Shown: positions 1 to 6,968 of the stretch, in pieces
Layout: every line of letters begins with the position of its first letter
Position numbering within the stretch: position 1 is the stretch's first letter
Origin: HRBIN29 sp034431815
GTDB lineage: Bacteria; Chloroflexota; Dehalococcoidia; Tepidiformales; Tepidiformaceae
NCBI GenBank assembly: GCA_034431815.1
Contig: DAOUCS010000108.1
Span: 1 to 17,477 of the forward strand
Length of the DNA stretch: 17,477 bases
Direction of reading: 5' to 3'
Made by a program: the position numbers and the translations under genes
Notes under the pieces: generated by a model
Database searches by the model: none
What the model was told of the DNA's origin: nothing
Seen by the model: the letters and a program-made list of their open reading frames with translations, nothing else

Positions 1-308
1 GGTGACGGCGCGCGCCGCCGCGGCGCCGCCGCGACGGCGGAAGCGCGCTTCGCTGCGGGCACCTCTTCCCCCGGCTCGCCCAGGTAGGCGATGACTTCGC
101 CCACCGGCACGACCTGGCCCTCCTCGGCGATGAGAGCGAGGACGGTGCCGCTGTGGAAGGCCTCGAGTTCGACGTTCGCCTTGTCTGTCTCGATTTCGGC
201 GATGACTTCCCCCTTCTCCACCCGGTCGCCGACCTTCTTTAGCCAGCGAACGAGGGTCCCCTCGGTCATATCTGCCCCCATTTGGGGCATCGTCACTTCG
301 TAGGCCAT
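1..308 (-). CDS. pdhC: Dihydrolipoamide acyltransferase (E2) of pyruvate dehydrogenase, N-terminal part only
   Basis: Partial gene: the reading frame runs off the left edge, so only about 102 residues are visible. They form a biotinyl/lipoyl domain (about residues 2-78), with the lipoylated lysine at position 43 in the ETDKAN motif. An Ala/Pro/Arg-rich flexible linker begins after about residue 85. In the family, the lipoyl-lysine carries the acyl group from E1 to the acyltransferase core and is reoxidised by E3; the peripheral-subunit-binding and catalytic domains would lie outside the window. The ATG at 308 follows an AGGAGG ribosome site (313-318), and the gene sits 8 bp behind the E1-beta stop, so it is the fourth gene of the operon. 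The substrate is inferred to be pyruvate from the E1 sequences. A 2-oxoacid or branched-chain E2 cannot be excluded from this domain alone. Confidence 0.9.
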   Translation of the reverse strand, partial: MAYEVTMPQMGADMTEGTLVRWLKKVGDRVEKGEVIAEIETDKANVELEAFHSGTVLALIAEEGQVVPVGEVIAYLGEPGEEVPAAKRASAVAAAPRRRAPS

Positions 309-316
309 GGTGCCTC

Positions 317-1294
317 CTAGAAGGTGGCGAGGACGGCGTCGACGACGTCCTCCTCCGACGGAAGGGCCGCGTACTCAAGGGTCCGATTGTAGGGCATCGG
401 AACGTCCTTGCTGGAGACTCGCGCGACGGGCGCATCCAGCCAGTCGAAGGCGTGCTCCATCACCAGGGCGGCAATTTCGCCCGCGAACCCCCCGAACTTC
501 CAATCGTCTTCGACGACGACGCAGCGGTTCGTCTTCTTTACCGAATCGACCACTGTGGCGATGTCGAGCGGGCGGAGGGTACGCAGGTCAATGACCTCTG
601 CTTCGATCTCCTCCTGCTCCGAGAGGATTTCGGCCGCCCGGAGCGCCTGATGGACACTCCCCGAATACCCGACGATGGTCACGTCCCGCCCTTGGCGCAC
701 GATGTTCGCCTGACCGAACTCGATGAGGAAATCCGGATCGTCGGGGACTTCGCCCCTGAGGCCGTAGTTCGCCGTGTGCTCGATGAAAATCACCGTGTTC
801 TCGTCTCGGAAGGCGCGTTTCAAGAGGCCCTTGGCATCGGCCGGGAATGCGGGGCAGACGATCTTCAGCCCCGGAAAGTGCGCGTACAGCCCTTCCAGGC
901 TGTGGCTGTGCGTCGCGCCGAGCTGGCTGCCGCCGCCGCTCGCCATGCGGATGACGAGCGGGACGTTGATCTGCCCGTTCGACATGTAAAGCAGCTTGGC
1001 GGCGTTGTTCACGATCTGGTCGAGGGCCAAGAAGCTGAAGTTGATCGTCATCAGCTCGACCATCGGGTGGTAGCCCGCCATCGCCGCGCCGATGCCTGCG
1101 CCCACGATCACCGATTCGGCGATGGGAGTGTCGCGAACGCGCTCCTCGCCGAACTCCTCCAGCAGGCCCGCCGTGACCGCGTACGAGCCACCGTACTTCC
1201 CGATGTCCTCGCCCATGAGGAAGATTTTCGGATTGCGCCGCATCTCCTCACGGAGGGCCTCTCGCAAGGCGTCACGCATTCGTAGGACGGCCAT
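317..1294 (-). CDS. pdhB: Pyruvate dehydrogenase E1 component, beta subunit
   Basis: 325 aa, the usual length for a two-subunit E1 beta chain. It pairs with E1-alpha to form the thiamine-diphosphate enzyme that decarboxylates pyruvate and reductively acetylates the E2 lipoyl group in the cytoplasm. Visible signatures are the N-terminal GEDIGKYGG segment (about residues 28-36), DTPIAE (about 55-60), the conserved QLGATHSHSLEG region (about 123-134), and a transketolase-C-like C-terminal half with EVIDLRTLRPLD (about 238-249). The ATG at 1294 overlaps the end of the E1-alpha gene by 23 bp and is preceded by a GGGGGA motif about 8 bases upstream, which suggests coupled translation. The ATHS region and the partner E1-alpha favour pyruvate over branched-chain oxoacids or acetoin, but that assignment is by family resemblance. 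Confidence 0.93.
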   Translation of the reverse strand: MAVLRMRDALREALREEMRRNPKIFLMGEDIGKYGGSYAVTAGLLEEFGEERVRDTPIAESVIVGAGIGAAMAGYHPMVELMTINFSFLALDQIVNNAAKLLYMSNGQINVPLVIRMASGGGSQLGATHSHSLEGLYAHFPGLKIVCPAFPADAKGLLKRAFRDENTVIFIEHTANYGLRGEVPDDPDFLIEFGQANIVRQGRDVTIVGYSGSVHQALRAAEILSEQEEIEAEVIDLRTLRPLDIATVVDSVKKTNRCVVVEDDWKFGGFAGEIAALVMEHAFDWLDAPVARVSSKDVPMPYNRTLEYAALPSEEDVVDAVLATF

Positions 1295-2294
1295 GATACG
1301 GGTCCCCCTTCAGCACATGGTCGTACAGCGTCTCGATGCTCGGCTCGGGGCTCTCCTCGGCAAACTGCACGCATGCCTCGACTTCCGCCTCCGCTCGCTC
1401 GGTTATGGCGCGGAAGCCGGCCTCATCGAGCCAACCGACCTCCTCGAGCTGCCTCCGCAGGCGCTCGATGCAGTCGCGCTTCCGAGCTTGCTCCACCTCC
1501 TCCTTCACCCGGTACAGCTCCGGGTCGGCCATCGAGTGGCCGCGGTACCGGTACGTTTCCGCCTCGATGAAGTAGGGACGCTTCTCCCGCCGGACGTACT
1601 CCACGGCCTCGCGCGTCGCCTCGTACACCGCAACCACATCCATCCCGTCCACTTTTACGGCCGGAATTTCGTAGGCGGCGGCGAGCTTGGTGATCTCCGT
1701 CACGAGCGATTCCTTCAGGTGGACGCCCATGCCGTACAGGTTGTTCTCGCAGAACCAGAGCACCGGCACCTTCCAGAGCGCCGCCAGATTCAGCGACTCG
1801 TGGAACTCTCCTTCGGCGATGCTGCCGTCGCCGAAGATGCACATCGCAATCCAGTCGTCGCCCGACATCTTCGCGGCCAAGGCGAGCCCGACGGCGATAG
1901 GCATGTGCCCCGCCACGATGGCGTACCCGCCGAGGAAGTTCTTCTGAACGTCGAAGAGGTGCATCGAGCCGCCCCGGCCCCCGGCGCATCCCGTCGCCTT
2001 GCCGAAGAGCTCCGCCATCACCGTCTTGGGATCGATGCCCTTCACGATGGCGTGGCCGTGGTCGCGATAGTGGGAAACAACCCGATCCTCTGGGCGCAGG
2101 ACGGAGATCGAGCCGACGGCGCACGCCTCTTGACCGGTGTAGAGGTGGAGGAAGCCGCGAATCTTCCCCTTGGTGTAGAGCTCGCCCGCGCGTTCCTCGA
2201 ACCGGCGGAGGAACACCATCTGGTAGAGGAACTCCAGCAGCCGCTCCCGGCCGATGCGCTCCAGAACTTCCGGCGTCGTCGTTCGAGTCGTCAT
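1272..2294 (-). CDS. pdhA: Pyruvate dehydrogenase E1 component, alpha subunit
   Basis: 340 aa, a typical length. It carries the thiamine-diphosphate motif of E1-alpha: GDGS at about 155-158, followed by the EGEFHES stretch and ENN at 183-185, with the expected spacing of about 30 residues. The substrate-channel segment GGRGGSMHLFD (about 105-115) and the YRYRGHSMADPELYR segment, which holds the phosphorylation-loop region of pyruvate dehydrogenases, favour the pyruvate enzyme. Its start (ATG at 2294) overlaps the lpd stop by 4 bp (ATGA) and has a strong GGAGGAGG site 6 bases upstream. The gene overlaps E1-beta at its 3' end, so lpd, pdhA, pdhB and the E2 gene are almost certainly one transcript. 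Acetoin dehydrogenase alpha is the main alternative and is less likely given the motifs. Confidence 0.93.
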   Translation of the reverse strand: MTTRTTTPEVLERIGRERLLEFLYQMVFLRRFEERAGELYTKGKIRGFLHLYTGQEACAVGSISVLRPEDRVVSHYRDHGHAIVKGIDPKTVMAELFGKATGCAGGRGGSMHLFDVQKNFLGGYAIVAGHMPIAVGLALAAKMSGDDWIAMCIFGDGSIAEGEFHESLNLAALWKVPVLWFCENNLYGMGVHLKESLVTEITKLAAAYEIPAVKVDGMDVVAVYEATREAVEYVRREKRPYFIEAETYRYRGHSMADPELYRVKEEVEQARKRDCIERLRRQLEEVGWLDEAGFRAITERAEAEVEACVQFAEESPEPSIETLYDHVLKGDPYHGRPTNA

Positions 2295-3715
2295 CCGCTG
2301 CCTCCTCCGGGCGCCGCTGCCCGCTGCGCGCGGCGCCGCGCGATATGGATAGCCTCGCCGCCGACTGCCAGCGCGGCCTCCTTGACGGCCTCGGGCAGGG
2401 TCGGGTGGACCCGAACCGCGAAGCCGAGTTCCTCGGTAGTGACCTCCAACAGCACCGCCAGCGATGCCTCTCCCAACAGGTCCACAACGTCGTGGCCGAT
2501 GACGTGGATCCCCAGCACCTGCTTCGTCTCGGCGTCTGCCACCACCTTCACGAAGCCCTCGGTTTCGCCGACGGCGATCGCCTTTCCGAGCGCTGTAAAC
2601 GGGAACCGGCCGGTACGGACTTCGAAGCCGGCTGCCCGTGCGGCGGGTTCGGTGTACCCCACCGAACCCACCTGAGGCTGACAGAACGTGGCCCGGGGCA
2701 TCTGCACATAATCGAGGGGCGGGACAGGACGGCCCGCCAGCTGCTCCACCGCGGCGACGCCTTGCTGCATGGCCACGTGGGCGAGCATCAGCTTCCCGGT
2801 CACGTCGCCGATCGCCAGGATGCCGGGCACGTTCGTCGCCATCGCATCGTTGATGACGATGAAGCCGCGGTCGGTCGCTACGCCCAGCTCTTCGAGTCCG
2901 AGGCCCGCCGTGTTGGCGGCGAAACCGACGGCGACGAGGACCGTGTCGGCATCGAGGATGGTCTGCTCCCCGGCGTGCTCGACGGTTACGCGGGCGCTTC
3001 CCCGCGAGCGCTTCACGCCGCTCACACGCGCGCTCGTCAAGCAGCGAATGCCCCGCGCCTCGAACGAGCGCCGCAGCGCTCGGCTCACGTCTGGGTCCTC
3101 CTGGGGGAGGACGGTATCCAGCAATTCGACCAGCGTGACGTCGGCCCCGTACGTCGACCAGAGATGGGCGAACTCGACGCCGATGGGCCCTGCGCCGATG
3201 ATCACTGCCCGTTCGGGCACGGTCCGCCGGCCGAGTGCCTCGCGGCTGGTAATGACGACCTCGCCGTCGACGTCGACGCCCGGCGGCTGCCGCGGCGTCC
3301 CGCCCGTGGCGATGACGATCCAGCGTGCCTCGAACTGCTCCCCTCCGCCTTCCACAATCCCTGGCGCCGCGACGCGCGCCCGTACGGGTACGACGTCGAC
3401 GCCGTTATCCCGCAGAAGGCCTTCGACGCCGCTGACGATCTGGTCGACGACTCGCCGGCTCCGGTCCACGGCGGCACCGTAGTCGGCCTCCACGCCCTCC
3501 ACACGGATCCCCCACACCGCAGCGTTCCGAACGAGGGCGAGGACGTCGGCGTTGCGGAGCAGCGCTTTAGATGGAATGCACCCCCAGTTGAGGCACAGCC
3601 CGCCCACACGGTCGGCCTCGAAGAGGATGGTGCGGAAGCCGAGCTGCGCCGCGCGTATGGCGGCCACGTACCCGCCGGGGCCGCCGCCGATGACTGCGAT
3701 GTCGTACGAACCCAT
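2291..3715 (-). CDS. lpd: Dihydrolipoyl dehydrogenase (E3)
   Basis: 474 aa from the ATG at 3715. This flavoprotein reoxidises the dihydrolipoyl group on E2 and reduces NAD+. Features in order: FAD-binding GGGPGG near the N terminus (about 10-15); redox-active disulfide in GGLCLNWGCIPSKALL (cysteines at about 41 and 46); the NAD-binding GAGPIGVEFA Rossmann motif in the middle; the second FAD site around the AIGDVTG segment; and the C-terminal HPTLPE motif holding the catalytic histidine. An in-frame GTG at 3721 could add two residues, but a TAGGG site at 3723-3727 is correctly spaced (7 bases) only for the ATG at 3715. Lpd is the first gene of the PDH operon here, whereas in many bacteria it comes last. 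No convincing promoter could be picked in the 98 bp upstream. Confidence 0.94.
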   Translation of the reverse strand: MGSYDIAVIGGGPGGYVAAIRAAQLGFRTILFEADRVGGLCLNWGCIPSKALLRNADVLALVRNAAVWGIRVEGVEADYGAAVDRSRRVVDQIVSGVEGLLRDNGVDVVPVRARVAAPGIVEGGGEQFEARWIVIATGGTPRQPPGVDVDGEVVITSREALGRRTVPERAVIIGAGPIGVEFAHLWSTYGADVTLVELLDTVLPQEDPDVSRALRRSFEARGIRCLTSARVSGVKRSRGSARVTVEHAGEQTILDADTVLVAVGFAANTAGLGLEELGVATDRGFIVINDAMATNVPGILAIGDVTGKLMLAHVAMQQGVAAVEQLAGRPVPPLDYVQMPRATFCQPQVGSVGYTEPAARAAGFEVRTGRFPFTALGKAIAVGETEGFVKVVADAETKQVLGIHVIGHDVVDLLGEASLAVLLEVTTEELGFAVRVHPTLPEAVKEAALAVGGEAIHIARRRAQRAAAPGGGSG

Positions 3716-3813
3716 AGCCACGCCCTAGAGTACCATAGCCTGAGCCGAAGGCACCTTTCGTCCCTAGGCTCGTAACGTACTCTTCACACCCTGCCACATC
3801 GGCAGACGGGCCG

Positions 3814-4488
3814 CTACGGCATATCGGTAAACGGCGATGTCGCCGGACGGCGCAGGACATACAGCGCGTGCGTGCGCAGCACCGGGATGGCCGCGAGGGG
3901 ACCGTACAGCCAGGGCACCGTGCGGCCGAGCGGACGGGCGATGGGCGGCGCAAGGGTCAGCGTGTACCGCCTCACCGGACAGCGCGGAAACCAGCGGCGG
4001 ATGTCGTCGAACTCGACAGCGTGCACCGCAGGGTTTCGGGGGTTGTTCCGGCGCATGTCGTAGACCAGGATGAGCCCGCCTGGCCGCGTCACCCGGAAGA
4101 GTTCGGCCGCGATTCCCTCGGCGGTCTCCTCGTTCCGCACTGAGCTGAAGAGGGTGAATGCCAACGACAAATCGAAACTCTGGTCGGGTTCAGGGACGCG
4201 GTCGGCCGAGCCATGGTGGAGGCGAAGCGGGGGCGAATGTCGTCGGGCGTACTCCAGCGCATCCTCGTCGATGTCCATGCCGGCAAGGAGCTCCGGGTCC
4301 GCACCCCACTGGATGAACATGCGCAGGTTGTAGCCACCCCCGCAGCCGGCTTCGAAGATCCGCACTCCGTCGAGGCGTCGGTACCCGTACCGGCGGAGAA
4401 TTCGCGCTACCATCCGCTCGCGTTCCTGGAGCATCAGGAGGTTGCCGGGCTCCATTACCGCATGCCGCTCGCGCCTCTCAGATACCAT
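3814..4488 (-). CDS. Class I SAM-dependent methyltransferase, substrate unknown
   Basis: 224 aa from the ATG at 4488. It has a Rossmann-type methyltransferase fold: motif I EAGCGGG at about 46-52, the acidic SAM-ribose-binding segment GMDID at about 70-74, a GSADRVPEPDQSFD stretch followed by DLSLAFTLFSSV (about 106-117), and LFRVTRPGGLILVYDMR as the motif after strand 5. The C-terminal part (LTLAPPIAR and a Pro/Leu-rich end) recalls methyltransferases often seen in polysaccharide or natural-product clusters, but that is recollection only and gives no substrate. An upstream in-frame GTG at 4503 is possible; GAGGAG at 4494-4499, 5 bases ahead of the ATG, argues for the shorter form. It is divergent from the aminotransferase gene and lies 98 bp upstream of lpd on the same strand, so it may be read through into the PDH operon. 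Confidence 0.82.
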   Translation of the reverse strand: MVSERRERHAVMEPGNLLMLQERERMVARILRRYGYRRLDGVRIFEAGCGGGYNLRMFIQWGADPELLAGMDIDEDALEYARRHSPPLRLHHGSADRVPEPDQSFDLSLAFTLFSSVRNEETAEGIAAELFRVTRPGGLILVYDMRRNNPRNPAVHAVEFDDIRRWFPRCPVRRYTLTLAPPIARPLGRTVPWLYGPLAAIPVLRTHALYVLRRPATSPFTDMP

Positions 4489-4493
4489 CGCCG

Positions 4494-4499
4494 CTCCTC
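4494..4499 (-). promoter_or_regulatory. Ribosome binding site fixing the methyltransferase start
   Basis: GAGGAG on the minus strand, 5 bases before the ATG at 4488. It lies inside the longer candidate frame that would start with GTG at 4503, so it favours the shorter protein. Confidence 0.6.
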
Positions 4500-4557
4500 G
4501 CACGCGAACATGACGCGTCCTACTCTACGCGGAGCTCATCGGATTCTCCACGTCCCG

Positions 4558-4563
4558 TATCAT
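4558..4563 (+). promoter_or_regulatory. Possible -10 element for the aminotransferase gene
   Basis: TATCAT matches the TATAAT consensus at 5 of 6 positions and would place transcription start about 10 bases before the ATG at 4581. No good -35 hexamer is found 16-18 bases upstream (best is CTCATC), so this is a weak candidate. The divergent region 4489-4580 must also contain the methyltransferase promoter, which I could not identify. Confidence 0.25.
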
Positions 4564-4580
4564 CGAACCCGGAAGCAGCG

Positions 4581-5936
4581 ATGGGCATCGAGGCCGAGTA
4601 CGTCGAACGAAACCCGAACTCGCGCCGGCTCGCCGAACGGGCGCGGCGCGTCCTCCCCAGCGGTGTCACGCACGATGCCCGGTACCTCCGACCCTTTCCC
4701 ATCGCCGTCGAGCGGGCTGCCGGGAGCCGGAAGTGGGACGTCGACGGCCACGAGCTGGTCGACTACGTGATGGGCCACGGCGCGCTCCTGCTTGGCCACG
4801 CCCACCCGGCGGTGGCCGAGGCCGTGGTGCGTCAGGCCCAGCGGGGCACGCACTACGGCGCAGGCCACGAACTCGAGGTCCGATGGGCCGAGCTCGTTTG
4901 CAGCCTTGTGCCTTCGGCGGAAGTTGTCCGCTTCACCTCGTCCGGCACCGAGGCGACGCTGATGGCGCTTCGCCTCGCCCGTGCGGCCACCGGGAAGCCG
5001 GCCGTGGTGAAGTTCGAACGCCACTTCCACGGCTGGCACGACTACGTTGTGGCGGCCGCCCGCTACGACGGCTCCGCCCCTGCCGGCATCCCGGAGGAGG
5101 CGTTGGGTACCGTGGTGGTGCTCCCCGTCGACATCGGCGTCGTTCGCGAGACGCTCGCTTCGCGGAACGACGTCGCTGCTGTCATCGTCGAAGCCTCCGG
5201 GGCGTCGATGGGCACCGTGCCGCTGCCCCGCGGCTTCCTTCGGGAACTTGCCGACGTCTGCCGGCGCGCTGGAGTTCTCCTCATCTTCGACGAGGTGGTG
5301 ACTGGCTTTCGGTGGGCTCCTGGAGGGGTGCAGGCGATCGAGGGGGTCCGCCCGGACTTGACCGCCCTCGCGAAGGTGCTCGCCGGCGGCCTCCCGGGCG
5401 GCGCGGTGGCGGGGCGCGGCGAACTTCTCGGGCTGCTCGCCTTCCCCGAGCCGGGCCGGCCCCGAGGCGTGAAAGTGGGGCATCCGGGCACGTTCAACGC
5501 GAATCCGCTCTCGGCTGCAGCCGGGGTCGCTTGCCTGGAGCTCGTGAGCGACGGCACGGCGCAGCGCACGGCGTCGGTCCAGGCAAGGGCGCTGCGAGAG
5601 GGGATGAACTCGGTCCTCCGCGAGCTCGGCATTCCGGGGGCCGTCTACGGGCAGGCGAGCGTTTTCCGCATCCTCCTCCGCGAGGGCATCGAACCGCCCA
5701 AAGGCGACACCGATGGGCTCGATCAGCCAGGTGACGCGCTCGCCGTGGGCACCGATGGCGAAACGCTCCGCCTCCTCCACCTGGCGATGATCTGCCGCGG
5801 CGTCCACCTTTTCGGCAACGGCGGCATCGTCAGCGCCGTCCATACCGCAGAGGACGTCGCCCGCACGCTCGAAGCGTGGCGGGGCGCGCTGCTGGCGCTG
5901 CGCGAAGAAGGCGCTCTGCCGGGCGGCGGCGCATGA
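4581..5936 (+). CDS. Class III PLP aminotransferase, glutamate-1-semialdehyde aminomutase-like
   Basis: 451 aa, near the length of HemL (about 430). It is a fold-type I PLP enzyme: substrate and cofactor segments FTSSGTEATLMALRLARA (about 118-135) and HFHGWHD (about 148-154), FDEVVTGFR at 236-244 with Asp237 expected to contact the pyridine nitrogen, Schiff-base Lys265 in ALAKVLAGGLPGG, and GTFNANP at 303-309. The N-terminal PSGVTHDARY segment is like glutamate-1-semialdehyde 2,1-aminomutase. No other haem gene is nearby. The next gene, overlapping by ATGA, is a HisN/inositol-phosphatase-type phosphatase, so the true substrate may be another amino-aldehyde or keto compound. The divergent neighbour is a methyltransferase. 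I therefore give the family confidently but withhold the hemL symbol. The start is the first ATG, with a GGAAG-like site 5 bases upstream. Confidence 0.85.
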   Translation: MGIEAEYVERNPNSRRLAERARRVLPSGVTHDARYLRPFPIAVERAAGSRKWDVDGHELVDYVMGHGALLLGHAHPAVAEAVVRQAQRGTHYGAGHELEVRWAELVCSLVPSAEVVRFTSSGTEATLMALRLARAATGKPAVVKFERHFHGWHDYVVAAARYDGSAPAGIPEEALGTVVVLPVDIGVVRETLASRNDVAAVIVEASGASMGTVPLPRGFLRELADVCRRAGVLLIFDEVVTGFRWAPGGVQAIEGVRPDLTALAKVLAGGLPGGAVAGRGELLGLLAFPEPGRPRGVKVGHPGTFNANPLSAAAGVACLELVSDGTAQRTASVQARALREGMNSVLRELGIPGAVYGQASVFRILLREGIEPPKGDTDGLDQPGDALAVGTDGETLRLLHLAMICRGVHLFGNGGIVSAVHTAEDVARTLEAWRGALLALREEGALPGGGA

Positions 5937-6703
5937 GCGACCCTCCCGCACCCGAACTGAAGGAGCTTCTCGCTGTCGCGCTCGAGGGGGCGCGCCGGGC
6001 CGGCGAGGTGATCCTTCGCTTGTACCGGAAGGGGACACCTGCGGAGCTGAAAGCCGACGCGACGCCGGTCACGGAGGCGGATCGCCGCGCCGAGCTCCTC
6101 CTGCGGGAGTACTTCGCCGGCGAGACGCCGGGATACGGGTTCCTCGGCGAGGAGTACGGGGAAGTCGCCGGCGTGGTCCCCGGCCGGTGGATCGTTGACC
6201 CGATCGACGGGACGAAGGCCTACGTGCACGGCGTGCCGCTGTTCGGAACTCTCATCGCCCTCGAATGGCGGGGGGTGCCGGTTCTGGGGATCGTGGCATG
6301 CCACGCGGCGGGCGAGACAGTCTGGGCGGCGCGCGGACTGGGGGCGTACCTCAACGGCCAGCCGTGCCGTGTGTCGTCGGTGGGCGCGCTCGAAGCGGCA
6401 ACCGTCCTGGCCACGGATTGGCGGGCGGTCATCGCGCGCCCAGGCGGTACGGAACTCTTCCGGCGCGCGCGCCTCGCCCGGACGTGGGGAGACTGCTACG
6501 GGTACCTGCTGGTCGCTTCGGGCCGCGCGGAGGTGATGCTCGACCCGGAACTCAACCTCTGGGACGTTGCTGCCCTGGAGCCCGTCATCGCCGAAGCGGG
6601 GGGCAGGATGGCCGATTGGCCCGGCGTCCCGGCCCCCCGCGCATCGGCGGTCGCCGCCAACGCGGCGCTGTTCAGCGAGGTAATGCGCCTACTTACGCCC
6701 TAG
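5933..6703 (+). CDS. hisN: Inositol monophosphatase-family phosphatase, probably histidinol-phosphatase (HisN type)
   Basis: 256 aa from the ATG at 5933, which shares ATGA with the preceding stop. It is a Mg2+-dependent phosphatase of the inositol monophosphatase superfamily. Metal-binding residues are visible in FLGEEYGE (Glu73/Glu74), in the DPIDGTK signature (Asp89, Asp92, Gly93, Thr94), and in the C-terminal WD pair (Trp210-Asp211). The VPLFGTLIAL segment right after the signature and the total length resemble HisN-type histidinol-phosphate phosphatases more than SuhB or CysQ. Histidine genes are not seen nearby and the partner is a class III aminotransferase, whereas HisC is class I/II, so the substrate is not settled. 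An upstream in-frame ATG at 5876 would bury about 19 Arg/Ala-rich residues inside the aminotransferase gene and is rejected. Its TAG stop overlaps the convergent DUF5679 gene by four bases. Confidence 0.8.
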   Translation: MSDPPAPELKELLAVALEGARRAGEVILRLYRKGTPAELKADATPVTEADRRAELLLREYFAGETPGYGFLGEEYGEVAGVVPGRWIVDPIDGTKAYVHGVPLFGTLIALEWRGVPVLGIVACHAAGETVWAARGLGAYLNGQPCRVSSVGALEAATVLATDWRAVIARPGGTELFRRARLARTWGDCYGYLLVASGRAEVMLDPELNLWDVAALEPVIAEAGGRMADWPGVPAPRASAVAANAALFSEVMRLLTP

Positions 6704-6843
6704 GACGCCTTCCCGATTTTGTACATCGTCGTCCCGCAGACGGGGCACACCCCCTGGGTCGCCGGCTTGCCGTTCTTCATCGTGACCGCCCTGGCGTCCT
6801 TCATCTCCCGCCGTGTGCGGCACTTCAGGCAGTACGCCTCCAT
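6700..6843 (-). CDS. DUF5679 family mini-protein with two CxxC zinc-ribbon pairs
   Basis: 47 aa. It begins MEAYCLKCRTRREMKDA and has a second knuckle GVCPVCGTTM at 31-40, giving Cys5/Cys8 and Cys33/Cys36, the four ligands of a small zinc ribbon. Between them is a MKNGKPATQG segment, which I recognise as the DUF5679 pattern (function unknown). It ends with a basic tail YKIGKAS. The ATG at 6843 is preceded by a full AAGGAGG site (6851-6857, spacing 7), a stronger signal than most genes here have. The gene has its own consensus-like promoter in the gap behind truB and a hairpin-forming 5' UTR. Its stop codon shares the palindrome CTAG with the stop of the convergent phosphatase gene. A nucleic-acid-binding or ribosome-associated role is a guess from size and fold only. 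Confidence 0.82.
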   Translation of the reverse strand: MEAYCLKCRTRREMKDARAVTMKNGKPATQGVCPVCGTTMYKIGKAS

Positions 6844-6850
6844 GGTTTGC

Positions 6851-6857
6851 CCTCCTT
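6851..6857 (-). promoter_or_regulatory. Strong ribosome binding site of the DUF5679 gene
   Basis: AAGGAGG on the minus strand, 7 bases before the ATG at 6843. It is a full Shine-Dalgarno match and supports this 47-codon frame as a real gene. Confidence 0.75.
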
Positions 6858-6865
6858 CCTTCGCG

Positions 6866-6903
6866 GCGAATTGCGCGATTGCCTATGCAGTTTCGCAAAT
6901 CGC
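6866..6903 (-). promoter_or_regulatory. Hairpin in the 5' UTR of the DUF5679 gene
   Basis: On the minus strand GCGATTTGCG (6894-6903) can pair with CGCAATTCGC (6866-6875), 9 of 10 positions, with one T-T mismatch. The loop is 18 bases and itself contains TGC-ATAG-GCA. No U-run follows, so it is not an intrinsic terminator. It lies within the predicted leader, ending 8 bases before the ribosome binding site. Confidence 0.45.
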
Positions 6904-6917
6904 CGCAGCTCGCAGGC

Positions 6918-6945
6918 ATGATACCGCCGCTGGCCATCATGTCAA
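6918..6945 (-). promoter_or_regulatory. Sigma-70-type promoter for the DUF5679 gene
   Basis: TTGACA (6940-6945, 6 of 6) and TATCAT (6918-6923, 5 of 6) are separated by 16 bases on the minus strand. This is the best promoter match I found in the window. Transcription would start near 6911, giving a leader of about 68 bases. It lies just downstream of truB and so separates this gene from the nusA-truB transcript. Confidence 0.65.
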
Positions 6946-6968
6946 GACGTTTGGCATCGAACCGCCGG

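Noticed and set aside
1..45. GC-only repeat-like stretch at the left edge
   Set aside because: It is the Ala/Pro/Arg linker of the E2 protein, not an independent repeat or hairpin element.
1092..2675. 527-codon open frame on the plus strand opposite pdhA and lpd
   Set aside because: It is a GC-rich antisense shadow: no family motif, Arg/His/Leu-rich composition, and it spans the junction of two well-supported minus-strand genes.
3742..3771. Short inverted repeat GAGCC...GGCTC upstream of lpd as a terminator
   Set aside because: Only 5 bp of stem with a 20-base loop and no T-run on either strand.
2345..3775. 476-codon plus-strand frame opposite lpd
   Set aside because: It mirrors lpd almost exactly, has no recognisable domain, and lpd motifs are complete on the other strand.
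4560..6038. 492-codon minus-strand frame opposite the aminotransferase
   Set aside because: Low-complexity Arg/Ala/Asp/His composition with no motifs; the plus strand encodes a full PLP enzyme.
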